From contig JAPLZR010000118.1 in NCBI GenBank assembly GCA_026394935.1, positions 1 through 9,983 of the forward strand: a stretch of DNA of 9,983 nt. Reading direction: 5' to 3'. This document shows positions 1-6,457 of this stretch, piece after piece. A program made the position numbers and the translations under genes. Numbering within the stretch: the first letter of the stretch is position 1; every line of letters begins with the position of its first letter. The stretch is from Candidatus Woesearchaeota archaeon (GTDB taxonomy: Archaea > Nanobdellota > Nanobdellia > Woesearchaeales > ARS49). The notes beneath the pieces are model-generated. The model worked only from the letters and a program-made list of their open reading frames with translations. It was not told the origin of the DNA and did no database searches.

Positions 1-568
1 CGTCATCTGCATCGCTGCATTTTGCGAAAATGTTGTTTTGTATTATTGTTCCTGATGCGCTTCCTTGTAGTATTGTGATGTCTGATAATTGCTGCCAGAC
101 TGCGTCTACGTTTGTTGGGAACCCTCCTGGCCCTCCTGGTGGGTTTCCTCCTGTCGGTGGTGGAAGCGGGTAATCGCTTGGTCCTGGACCAAAGCTTCCT
201 CCGAAGTTGTCATCTGGATTGCTTGTTGTAGGAGTGTCTGTTGATGGAGTGTCTGTTGTTCCGTCTGTGAAAGTGTCAGAACTGTCTGTGCTGCCGGATG
301 TTTCTGTGTCTGTGCTGCCGCCGTTGCTTCCGCCTGTCCATGCTCCTGAGTCAATTCCGCCGAAGCTTCCTCCGCTGAATGCTCCTGAGTCATATCCTCC
401 GAATGAACCGCCTGTCCATGCTCCGGAATCATAGCCTCCGAATGAGCCGCCTTCCCAGGCTCCTGGATCGTATCCTCCAAATGAGCCGTCAAATGCGCTG
501 ATGAATGGTACTAGAAGCATGCCTGCTATTAATAGCAAAGAAATGAATGGCAACGTGTTGTTTTTCAT
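1..568 (-). CDS. Secreted Gly-rich repeat surface protein, N-terminal part (3' end outside window)
   Basis: An open frame runs from an ATG at 568 to the window edge, giving 189 complete codons with no stop. Residues 1-25 form a signal peptide (KNN followed by a hydrophobic stretch ending FISA). Residues 27-78 are four 13-residue repeats close to GGSFGGYDSGAWT. Residues 85-117 are a Thr/Ser/Asp linker and 121-151 are Gly/Pro-rich. From about 153 a folded segment starts, with DITILQGSASGT and then CSDADD at the edge. That pattern resembles the first strands and acidic site of cadherin/Ig-like domains seen in archaeal surface proteins; this is inference. AGTGA lies four bases before the ATG and serves as ribosome binding site. 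The gene follows the lipoprotein gene after 36 AT-rich bases. It is likely a cell-surface or adhesin-like protein; its function is unknown. Codons in the repeats favour A or C in third position. Confidence 0.8.
   Translation of the reverse strand, partial: MKNNTLPFISLLLIAGMLLVPFISAFDGSFGGYDPGAWEGGSFGGYDSGAWTGGSFGGYDSGAFSGGSFGGIDSGAWTGGSNGGSTDTETSGSTDSSDTFTDGTTDTPSTDTPTTSNPDDNFGGSFGPGPSDYPLPPPTGGNPPGGPGGFPTNVDAVWQQLSDITILQGSASGTIIQNNIFAKCSDADD
335..490 (-). repeat. Four tandem 39-base coding repeats
   Basis: Four in-frame 39-base units encode residues 27-39, 40-52, 53-65 and 66-78 of the secreted protein. The protein consensus is GGSFGGYDSGAWT. The first unit has Pro for Ser and Glu for Thr, the third has Phe-Ser for Trp-Thr, and the fourth has Ile for Tyr. 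The units differ at silent positions, so they are not very recent copies. A shorter echo, FGGSFGPGP, occurs at residues 122-130. Confidence 0.85.
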
Positions 569-596
569 TGTTTCACTTTTTTGGTTTAATATAATT

Positions 597-604
597 AAAA
601 AAAA
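597..604 (-). terminator. Oligo-T run after the lipoprotein stop codon
   Basis: On the minus strand eight consecutive T follow directly on the TAA stop of the lipoprotein gene. Oligo-T tracts are the known archaeal termination signal. The same AT-rich 36-base gap could also hold promoter elements for the downstream repeat-protein gene, but no TATA box there sits at a convincing distance. Termination may be partial, with read-through into the next gene. Confidence 0.4.
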
Positions 605-1444
605 TTAAAATTCACTTGTTGATGGCTCTGCTTTTGACTCTTCTTTCTTTTCTGCTTTCTTTGCAGCCTGTTTTGCGTTTGCCAGGTGTATGACTCGTAC
701 GTCAACAACTTCGCCTTCTTTCAGCATAAGTTCGTATTCTGCTTTTGATATGCTGTCGCCTGACTGTGTTTTGAGTCCTGACGCTGGTATGAATTGTGCA
801 ACTGCATTCCACTTTGTTTTGTCAACGTGTGCTGTTGCGGCTCTTATTTCTCCTATTTTCTCGCTCAGGTCAGTGTCTGGTTTGTAGCCAAATCTTTCTC
901 CTACTGCGCTTGGGCTTTTCTTTAATTGCCCATCTCTGTCCAAGCCAAGTTCTGTAACGTGCTTTGCAAGTGTTCCGTCTAATGGCATGTGATCATTTTC
1001 AATCAGGCCGTAAACTCTGATGCTTGCGCCTGGGCTTTTTCTTTGTGTTATAAGCACGATGTATCCTTTTACTTGGTCTTTGCTGTCTGCAAGGTTTGCA
1101 AGGTAGCTTTCTGCTGTTCTTTCAGCAATTATAAGTCTTGTAGTCAGTTCTGGGCTTTCTGCCAATACAGGTCTTAATTTTGCAATTCTTTCTTTTTGTG
1201 CGAATGTTCCAAGAACTTCATCTTCTGCTGGATTTGCTGATGGGTTGATTGCGCTGTCTTTGTTGTATGCCTGAAGGACGTTTTCAATGCACTCTACTTT
1301 TTCCATCTTGCCAGAATGGTTGTATGCTCTTCCTTGTTTGCCTGCTGTTCTGTGCTCTGAAGATGCACATCCGCCTGCAAGTAAAGCGTAAACTGCTGTT
1401 CCTGTTAAAACCACCGTTGTTGCTATTTTTTGTGCGTAATTCAT
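605..1444 (-). CDS. Putative lipoprotein of unknown function
   Basis: 279 residues. The N-terminus has a short polar start, a hydrophobic segment at 8-23 and LLAGGC, with Cys26 as the possible lipidation site. The lipobox is imperfect (Ala at -3, Gly at -2), so a plain signal peptide or anchor is possible. The mature part is mixed alpha/beta and soluble, with one further Cys (C52) and one N-glycosylation sequon (N42-H-S). A segment near 125-150 (KGYIVLITQRK, then IRVYGLIEND) looks like a beta sheet. The tail from about 257 is Ala/Lys/Glu-rich and low in complexity. I recognise no family. The ATG at 1444 is supported by GGGGGGAGTGA just upstream and a TATA-like box 54 bases away. It sits between two other exported-protein genes on the same strand, which suggests an envelope role. 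Confidence 0.8.
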   Translation of the reverse strand: MNYAQKIATTVVLTGTAVYALLAGGCASSEHRTAGKQGRAYNHSGKMEKVECIENVLQAYNKDSAINPSANPAEDEVLGTFAQKERIAKLRPVLAESPELTTRLIIAERTAESYLANLADSKDQVKGYIVLITQRKSPGASIRVYGLIENDHMPLDGTLAKHVTELGLDRDGQLKKSPSAVGERFGYKPDTDLSEKIGEIRAATAHVDKTKWNAVAQFIPASGLKTQSGDSISKAEYELMLKEGEVVDVRVIHLANAKQAAKKAEKKEESKAEPSTSEF

Positions 1445-1448
1445 TTTT

Positions 1449-1458
1449 CACTCCCCCC
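1449..1458 (-). promoter_or_regulatory. Strong Shine-Dalgarno element of the lipoprotein gene
   Basis: The minus strand reads GGGGGGAGTGA, then four A, then ATG. It is G-rich enough to pair with an archaeal CCUCC anti-SD and fixes the start at 1444. The same AGTGA-N4-ATG spacing occurs before the repeat-protein gene at 568. Confidence 0.65.
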
Positions 1459-1494
1459 TATGAATATTATATACCTACTGCAAAGTGGCACTGA

Positions 1495-1502
1495 TATTTA
1501 AA
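1495..1502 (-). promoter_or_regulatory. TATA-like box for the lipoprotein gene
   Basis: TTTAAATA on the minus strand, directly after the stop codon of the upstream gene. Its centre is about 54 bases from the ATG. With the usual archaeal spacing of about 26 bases to the transcription start, the mRNA would have a leader of roughly 28 bases containing the Shine-Dalgarno element. An alternative TATATAA near 1466-1473 lies only 26 bases from the ATG and would produce a leaderless message lacking that element, so it is less likely. Confidence 0.5.
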
Positions 1503-1504
1503 GC

Positions 1505-2584
1505 TTACCACCTTGCGTATACTCCTGCGCCGGCAAACGCGCCGTCTTTGTGTCTGTGCGTATCTAGTCCTCTTCCAGGATCTTCGATTTTCTGGAAGCT
1601 CCATTGGTATCCGCCTTCGACTGCTAATCCTAATCCTTTTACGACTTCAAATTCTGCTCGCAATCCTACTCTGTCTGTTTTTGATTCTGTTGTTCTTAAT
1701 GACAGGTCGCTTTCTGTATTGTATCTTTCTTCCATTGCGAATGGTATTAGTCTCAGTATTGTTCCTGTTGCATAGATGTTTCCTTTTGCGTCTTTTTTCT
1801 GCTGTCTCGCGTTGAAGACGTAGGGTAATTGTATTTTTGCATTCCAGCCTGTTGCTGTTTGCAAGTCTCCTAGTCTGTCGCTTTTCATCATTCCGCTGAG
1901 TGCTATGTACAGTGAGTTTTCAAATTCTTCTCCAAGGTTTGCTGACGCGCTGAATGATTCGCTGTCTGCGCTTTTTTTGCTTCCGAACAATCTTTGGGAT
2001 GCTTCTGCGCTCATGAAATAACTGCCGTATCTTCCGTTGCCTGTAAATCCGCTTTGCAGTTTGAAATCTGCTTTTCCTTCTCCGAAGTATGATGTTATAA
2101 GCAGTCTTGTTCCCAAAGCCTGGCTTGCTATTCCTGCCTGTCCGCCTACTATGGCTCGGTCGGCATTCATGTTTATTGATTCCATGAAGTGATTAAATTC
2201 GTATCCGATTTGCGGGTCGAGGAACAATTCTACTTCTTTGCTTCCTATGAGGTATCCGCCCAAACCTATCATTCCTCTCCTGCTTTCTATGACAGTGTCT
2301 GGTCCGTCTTCAGTGAATGTGCTTTGGTTGAGAAATGCTGAGATGCTTGGTCTCCAGTTTTTTGCTTTTAGCTGGAATTGGCCGCTTGTGCTTGCGTTGT
2401 ATTGTAATCTTGATTTGTTTCCGGAAACTGCCAGGTATCCGTCTGAGCCGTCTGCAGTTGTTTCTTGTTCTGTATCTGTGTCTGTGAAAGTGTCGTCTGC
2501 GCGTGCGTTTTGTGCAAATAATGCTGCGCCTGCAATGAAAACTGGAATTATTACTTTTTTGTTTAAGAGATCCGTAAGGCTCAT
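1505..2584 (-). CDS. Secreted beta-rich protein resembling an outer-membrane beta-barrel; function unknown
   Basis: 359 residues. Residues 1-29 form a signal peptide (NKK, a hydrophobic core, then ARA before DD). Residues 30-49 are an acidic Thr/Asp/Glu linker. The remainder lacks membrane helices. It is a series of short alternating polar/hydrophobic stretches rich in Gly and aromatics, such as GMIGLGGYLIGSKEVELFLD, LYIALSGMMKSD, LGLAVEGGYQWSFQ and the C-terminal GAFAGAGVYARW. An aromatic last residue on an amphipathic final strand is the hallmark of bacterial outer-membrane barrels. In an archaeon this would be unexpected, so it may instead be a soluble or S-layer-associated beta protein. 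Three N-X-S/T sequons cluster at N56, N63 and N86; I see none later. The start is supported by GGGGGG five bases before the ATG. The gene lies upstream of the lipoprotein gene and divergent from aglB. Confidence 0.8.
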   Translation of the reverse strand: MSLTDLLNKKVIIPVFIAGAALFAQNARADDTFTDTDTEQETTADGSDGYLAVSGNKSRLQYNASTSGQFQLKAKNWRPSISAFLNQSTFTEDGPDTVIESRRGMIGLGGYLIGSKEVELFLDPQIGYEFNHFMESINMNADRAIVGGQAGIASQALGTRLLITSYFGEGKADFKLQSGFTGNGRYGSYFMSAEASQRLFGSKKSADSESFSASANLGEEFENSLYIALSGMMKSDRLGDLQTATGWNAKIQLPYVFNARQQKKDAKGNIYATGTILRLIPFAMEERYNTESDLSLRTTESKTDRVGLRAEFEVVKGLGLAVEGGYQWSFQKIEDPGRGLDTHRHKDGAFAGAGVYARW

Positions 2585-2589
2585 CTTTA

Positions 2590-2595
2590 CCCCCC
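2590..2595 (-). promoter_or_regulatory. G-hexamer ribosome binding site of the barrel-like protein
   Basis: GGGGGG followed by TAAAG and the ATG at 2584. It matches the six-G run ahead of the lipoprotein gene and decides this start codon. Confidence 0.55.
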
Positions 2596-2630
2596 GATGT
2601 TGCTAATTATTGTTAGTCGTATCTCCGGGA

Positions 2631-2638
2631 TATTTAAA
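2631..2638 (-). promoter_or_regulatory. TATA-like box for the barrel-like protein gene
   Basis: TTTAAATA on the minus strand within TTTTAAATATCCC, centred about 50 bases from the ATG. This predicts a leader of roughly 24 bases that holds the G-hexamer. The same octamer and nearly the same spacing are found upstream of the lipoprotein gene. Confidence 0.55.
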
Positions 2639-2652
2639 ACTTTCGTCTCGTA

Positions 2653-2665
2653 ACTATTCTATAGT
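2653..2665. repeat. Short palindrome ACTAT-TCT-ATAGT in divergent intergenic region
   Basis: Five-base arms with a three-base spacer, lying between the two divergent TATA boxes. It is short enough to be chance, and is noted because a second, longer inverted repeat follows three bases later. Confidence 0.25.
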
Positions 2666-2667
2666 AG

Positions 2668-2688
2668 CAACGAACAATTTATTCGTTG
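2668..2688. repeat. Perfect 7-base inverted repeat upstream of aglB, possible operator
   Basis: CAACGAA and TTCGTTG are separated by the seven-base spacer CAATTTA. The repeat ends ten bases before the aglB TATA box and lies about 30 bases upstream of the divergent TATA box, so a bound regulator could affect both directions. No binding protein can be named. Confidence 0.4.
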
Positions 2689-2698
2689 TCAGTAAGTT

Positions 2699-2706
2699 TT
2701 TTATAA
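2699..2706 (+). promoter_or_regulatory. TATA-like box of aglB, leaderless layout
   Basis: TTTTATAA, centred 26 bases before the ATG at 2729. There is no purine-rich element before the ATG. Transcription would start at or next to the ATG, giving a leaderless mRNA. Confidence 0.6.
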
Positions 2707-2728
2707 TGCTGTCTGGTTCTGCTCGGTT

Positions 2729-5700
2729 ATGGACATTAATGGGGTGTGGGAAAAGGTCAAGTTTGCGTGGTCTTTTGTTGAAAAGCACGCTTTGTTGTTT
2801 GCCTTGCTCGCAATTCTTTTATTGCAGTTCGCTCCTAACGGGGATGGAAAGTATCCTTGGGGCGGTGTTTGGATGCGTATGCAGGTCCAGAATTTGCCTT
2901 TTGCGGATTCTGCTGCAGCTTCGACTGTTGAAAATTATATTACCCAGCAGGTTTCTTCTCAGGTTCAGCAGAACTATCCTAATCTTCCTGAAGCCAACCG
3001 TCAGAAGGTTGTTGATGATTTGAAGAAGAAGTTTAAGGATGAGAATAAGGTTCAGCTTGAACAGGAGACTAAGAATGTTGCTCAGGAGATTCGCGAGCAT
3101 TATCAGTATGATGCTAATGGTACAAAATTTTTGTATATGCCGGATATTGACCCTTATTTCTATTTGCGTTTTGCAAGGAATCTTCTTGAGACAGGTCATA
3201 CTTATGATGAATTAAAGGAAGGCAAGCCGTGGGATAATCACATGGTCGCTCCTATAGGCACGGGAATGGATACTACTTGGCACTCATACACTCTTGTCTG
3301 GCTTTACAAGATTGGTTCTGTGCTGAACAAACAGACTACTTTGATGCAATCTGCTGCTTATTTTCCTGTTGTGTTTATTTTCTTGTCCTTGATTTTTGCT
3401 TTCCTTATTGCTTATCGTGTTTCTGGTCCTGTTGGCGGTGTTTCTGCTGCAACTATGCTTGCCGTATTACCCGCCATTATGGGTAGGACTCCTTGGGGTC
3501 ATGCTGATACTGATGCTTATACCGTGTTTTTCGCTATTCTGATTGTCTGGTTATTGTTTGAGGCTCTTTCTTCCAAATCCGCAAAGAAACAAGTGATATT
3601 CGGTGGTTTGACGGGTCTGGCTTTTGGTATTTATGCTAACTTTTGGAACTCTTGGTGGTATTTGTTTGATTTTGTTGGTGCTGCTCTTGCTGTTGCGATT
3701 GTTGCAGATATTGTTATTGAGAACAAATTGTTAAGAGAGGGTTTGCATAAATTTTGGGCTCATTCACAGACTAAGAAGTTTATTTTTGCTGGTGTTTCTT
3801 TGTTTGTAATTACTGCTGTTGTTTGTTCTGCCACAATTGGTTTCAGCAGTTTTTATTTCAGTGTGTTTAAGGCCGCTTTTGCTTCCACTGCTTTGAAGAA
3901 TGCTGCGCAGTTGAATCTTTGGCCTAATACTTTGACTACTGTTGCCGAGCTTAATCCTGGTTCTTTTACTTACGCCATTTCTTCTGTTGGTGGCAATTTG
4001 ATATTTTTGATTGGCGTGCTTGGCATTGTTCTATTATTAATCAGAAGGGACGAGCACGGCAGGTTTGATTTTACTTATAGTGCTTTGCTTGCTATTTGGT
4101 TTGCTGGCACGATGTATATGACTTTGAAGGGTATGCGTTTTACTTTGTTGTTGGGTCCTGCTGCTGCTATTGCTTTTGGTGCTGGTGTTGGACTGGTTTA
4201 CAAGTATTTGTCAGGTGTTGGAGAGAGGCAGTTGCATATTCCTAAGATTGTTACTGGAATTCTGATTATCATAATAACAGGGCTCATCATTGTTAATCCT
4301 TCCACATCAGGAGTTCATATGGTTCGTGAATCATATGCTACTGTGACTAATGATGTTCCTTTGATTAATGATGCCTGGTGGACCTCTCTTACTAAAATTA
4401 AGGATGAGAGCCAGCCGAATGCCATTATTAATTCTTGGTGGGATTTCGGTCATCACTTCAAGTATATTGCTGACCGTGCTGTTTCGTTTGACGGTGCTTC
4501 TCAAACAATGCAACACGCACATTGGGTAGGAAGAGTTTTACAGACCGATAACGAGGACGAAGCTGTTGGTATTTTGCGTATGCTTGATTGCGGTTCTTCA
4601 ACTGCTTATAGTGTTGCTTACGAAACTTTAAAAGACCATTTGATGACTGTTCGTTTTATTAAAAAGCTGATTATGCTTGATGATATATCGGCTCAACAGC
4701 TTGTTGAGGAATCTGGTGTCTCTGATAAGGTTTTGGAGCTTGCTCATTGCAATCCTCCTGAAGATTTCTTCATTGCTTCCGGCGATATGATCAGCAAGGC
4801 AGGTGTCTGGGCTCATTTTGGTTTGTGGAATTTTGAAAAGGCTGAAACTTGGCTGAAGTGGAAAAACTTGCCTGAATCAGAGGCTGTTCCTCAGATGATG
4901 GAACGCTTTAATGTTTCTGAAAAGGATGCAAAGCAAACATATGATGCTGCTAATAATTTGGCTTCTGAAAATGATGCGAATCAGTGGATCAGTCCTTGGC
5001 CTGGTTATGCGACTGATGTCTCTTCGTGTTCTCCATCAGGCGACCTTTTGAACTGTGGCAATATTGTTGTTAATTTGTCTGGAAAACATGCTGAGATTAG
5101 GTCGGGTCAGGGTGTTGCTGTTGCCAGTAAGATTGTTGTTTATGATAAGAAAGGCGATAAGAAGGTTTTGACTCCTGAGAAAGGTGGCAGCAATCTTGCA
5201 GTGGTTGTCTGGCCGACCAGGACTGGCATGAATGCTATTGCTGCGAACGATGAATTGGCTGACAGCATGTTTACTCGTATGTACTTTATGGGTGGTCTTG
5301 GTTTGAAGCAGTTCAAGCCGTTTTCTTCCGAGCGTCAATTGGTTGGGGGTTGGGTGCATGTTTACAAGGTTAACTGGACTGGTGACGAGCCGTTCATTCC
5401 TGGTGATTTGATGCCAAAGACCAGTATTGAGTCTGGTGCTCAGGTTTCCTTGGATTATATCGCCTGGATTGATAATGATCAGCTTGTTGATTCAAGTATT
5501 GTTGGCTGGAGGGAAAAGAATATTTCCCGTTATGCTAAATTTGAGGATTTTGAAACAAAGCCCATGTCGTTTACTGCGGGTCAGGGCAAGGTTGTTGCTG
5601 GTTTTGAGTCGCGTATTATGGGTATGAAGCCGAACGAAACCAAAACATTCACTGTTCCTCCCGAAGAGGCTTACGGCACTGATTCTTCCAAACATCCGCT

Positions 5701-5749
5701 TGGTAATAAGACCATGAATTTCAAGGTTAAAATTGAATCGGTGCAGTAG
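2729..5749 (+). CDS. aglB: Oligosaccharyltransferase AglB (STT3 family) with C-terminal FKBP peptidyl-prolyl isomerase domain
   Basis: 1006 residues. This membrane enzyme transfers a lipid-linked oligosaccharide to Asn in N-X-S/T of exported proteins. TM1 lies near 18-35. Residues about 60-135 form a charged, helical first external loop. It is followed by the first acidic motif D139-I-D141 (in PDIDPYFYLRFAR) and the second, D260-T-D262 (in GHADTDAY). Roughly a dozen membrane segments end near 522. T404-V-A-E407 matches the TIxE/SVSE loop that contacts the sequon, and W570-W-D-F-G574 is the catalytic-site WWDYG signature with Phe for Tyr. The globular external part runs to about 883, ending with YFMGGLGLKQFK and VHVYKVNW. 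Residues 901-1006 then form an FKBP domain. Ordinary archaeal AglB lacks this addition. The gene starts at an ATG 26 bases after a TATA box and lies upstream of a GT2. STT3 identity is near certain. Confidence 0.97.
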   Translation: MDINGVWEKVKFAWSFVEKHALLFALLAILLLQFAPNGDGKYPWGGVWMRMQVQNLPFADSAAASTVENYITQQVSSQVQQNYPNLPEANRQKVVDDLKKKFKDENKVQLEQETKNVAQEIREHYQYDANGTKFLYMPDIDPYFYLRFARNLLETGHTYDELKEGKPWDNHMVAPIGTGMDTTWHSYTLVWLYKIGSVLNKQTTLMQSAAYFPVVFIFLSLIFAFLIAYRVSGPVGGVSAATMLAVLPAIMGRTPWGHADTDAYTVFFAILIVWLLFEALSSKSAKKQVIFGGLTGLAFGIYANFWNSWWYLFDFVGAALAVAIVADIVIENKLLREGLHKFWAHSQTKKFIFAGVSLFVITAVVCSATIGFSSFYFSVFKAAFASTALKNAAQLNLWPNTLTTVAELNPGSFTYAISSVGGNLIFLIGVLGIVLLLIRRDEHGRFDFTYSALLAIWFAGTMYMTLKGMRFTLLLGPAAAIAFGAGVGLVYKYLSGVGERQLHIPKIVTGILIIIITGLIIVNPSTSGVHMVRESYATVTNDVPLINDAWWTSLTKIKDESQPNAIINSWWDFGHHFKYIADRAVSFDGASQTMQHAHWVGRVLQTDNEDEAVGILRMLDCGSSTAYSVAYETLKDHLMTVRFIKKLIMLDDISAQQLVEESGVSDKVLELAHCNPPEDFFIASGDMISKAGVWAHFGLWNFEKAETWLKWKNLPESEAVPQMMERFNVSEKDAKQTYDAANNLASENDANQWISPWPGYATDVSSCSPSGDLLNCGNIVVNLSGKHAEIRSGQGVAVASKIVVYDKKGDKKVLTPEKGGSNLAVVVWPTRTGMNAIAANDELADSMFTRMYFMGGLGLKQFKPFSSERQLVGGWVHVYKVNWTGDEPFIPGDLMPKTSIESGAQVSLDYIAWIDNDQLVDSSIVGWREKNISRYAKFEDFETKPMSFTAGQGKVVAGFESRIMGMKPNETKTFTVPPEEAYGTDSSKHPLGNKTMNFKVKIESVQ
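5429..5746 (+). other. FKBP-type PPIase domain fused to AglB
   Basis: Residues 901-1006 of the AglB protein. Family landmarks appear in order: VSLDYIAW (Y910), D921-S-S, a longer segment at 924-944, SFTAGQGKVVAGFE (V955, V956, F959), GMKPNETKTF, PPEEAYG (Y982), HPLGNKTMNF (F998) and VKIESV at the end. These match the Tyr26, Asp37, Val55-Ile56, Trp59, Tyr82 and Phe99 pocket positions of FKBP12, with Val920 in place of the usual Phe before the Asp and Phe959 at the Trp position. There is no SlyD-like insert-in-flap domain. Because the STT3 C-terminal domain faces outward, the isomerase should be extracytoplasmic. It contains three sequons (N931, N969, N993). No stop or frame change separates it from the STT3 part. 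Confidence 0.92.
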
Positions 5750-5757
5750 TTCTAAAG

Positions 5758-5765
5758 TTTTATAA
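5758..5765 (+). promoter_or_regulatory. TATA-like box of the GT2 gene, leaderless layout
   Basis: TTTTATAA, centred about 27 bases before the ATG at 5789 and inside the 39-base gap after aglB. No Shine-Dalgarno element precedes the ATG. The gene can therefore be expressed independently of aglB. Confidence 0.6.
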
Positions 5766-5788
5766 ATGCGTGATATTGTCCTATTTGC

Positions 5789-6457
5789 ATGAATGTTTGG
5801 GTTGTTATTGCAGCTTTTAATGAAGAGAAACATCTTGGTAATGTACTTAAAGAGACCAAGAAATACGCTAAAAATATTGTCGTGGTTGATGATGGAAGCC
5901 GTGACAAGACTTCCGCTATTGCTAAAGATGCTGGCGTGGACGTTATTGCTTTGAAGCAGAATCAGGGCAAAGGTTTTGCCTTGCGTACTGGCTGTGATTA
6001 TGCTGTTAAGAAGGGCGCTGATGTTATTGTTTCTCTTGATGCAGATGGTCAGCATCCTCCGGCTTACATTCCCAAGCTATTGAAAACTTTGGAAAAAGAA
6101 AAGACAGATATTGTTTTTACTAAACGCTCCGGAGATATGCCTTTTTCCCGTGCCTTTGGAAATTGGGTTCTCAATTCACTTATGCGCATATTGTTCGGCC
6201 GTAAGCAGAAGGATATGCTATGTGGATTCATGGTATATACTCCCGATGCGTATAAAAAAATTCGATGGAATACGAACAGGTATGAGGTTGAAGCAGAATT
6301 AACTGCCAAATGCTTGACAAAAAAGCTTCATTGGGCTGAAATACAAATCCCCTCTATTTATCACGAAAAAGGAAAGGGCGTAAAGCTCAGCGATGCAATA
6401 AGTATTGCATTCTTTATTGTATGGTTGCGGTTAACTATCCGCAAGGACTCGGAATAA
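5789..6457 (+). CDS. Family 2 glycosyltransferase, dolichyl-phosphate sugar synthase type
   Basis: 222 residues, a single GT-A domain. Landmarks are VVIAAFNEE (5-13), VDDGS (33-37), the NQGKG loop (58-62), the DADGQH metal-binding motif (D84-A-D86), SRAFGNWVLNS (about 126) and LCGFMVYTPDA, as in the DPM1/AglJ/dolichyl-phosphate glucosyltransferase group. Such enzymes move a sugar from a nucleotide donor to dolichyl phosphate on the cytoplasmic face. The C-terminus has one hydrophobic stretch (about 202-216) that may dock on the membrane, but there is no long multi-TM tail. Sugar and exact acceptor cannot be read from sequence. The next gene begins immediately after the stop codon. Base composition changes within this gene at about codon 140-150: before it the coding strand is T-rich, after it A-rich. 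Confidence 0.92.
   Translation: MNVWVVIAAFNEEKHLGNVLKETKKYAKNIVVVDDGSRDKTSAIAKDAGVDVIALKQNQGKGFALRTGCDYAVKKGADVIVSLDADGQHPPAYIPKLLKTLEKEKTDIVFTKRSGDMPFSRAFGNWVLNSLMRILFGRKQKDMLCGFMVYTPDAYKKIRWNTNRYEVEAELTAKCLTKKLHWAEIQIPSIYHEKGKGVKLSDAISIAFFIVWLRLTIRKDSE

Noticed and set aside
207..434. Plus-strand open frame with Ser/Val and Pro repeats
   Set aside because: It is antisense to the repeat-protein gene, with no start signals; its periodicity is that of the coding repeats on the other strand.
335..490. Possible CRISPR-like tandem repeats
   Set aside because: The units are contiguous, degenerate, in frame and without unique spacers; they encode peptide repeats.
106..492. Minus-strand open frame rich in His, Gln, Glu and Ala
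   Set aside because: It is out of frame with the real signal-peptide-bearing gene that starts at 568, and its repetitive look comes from the 39-base repeats read in another frame.
2610..3023. Plus-strand open frame overlapping the start of aglB
   Set aside because: It conflicts with the aglB frame and with the leaderless promoter, and has no domain features.
2819..3199. Minus-strand open frame inside aglB
   Set aside because: The antisense of a conserved STT3 segment that includes the first acidic motif; its Ile/Leu-rich content reflects antisense codons.
5492..6055. 187-codon minus-strand open frame across the end of aglB and the GT2
   Set aside because: It overlaps two strongly supported genes and a promoter, lacks any recognisable domain, and is a by-product of the T-rich coding strand.
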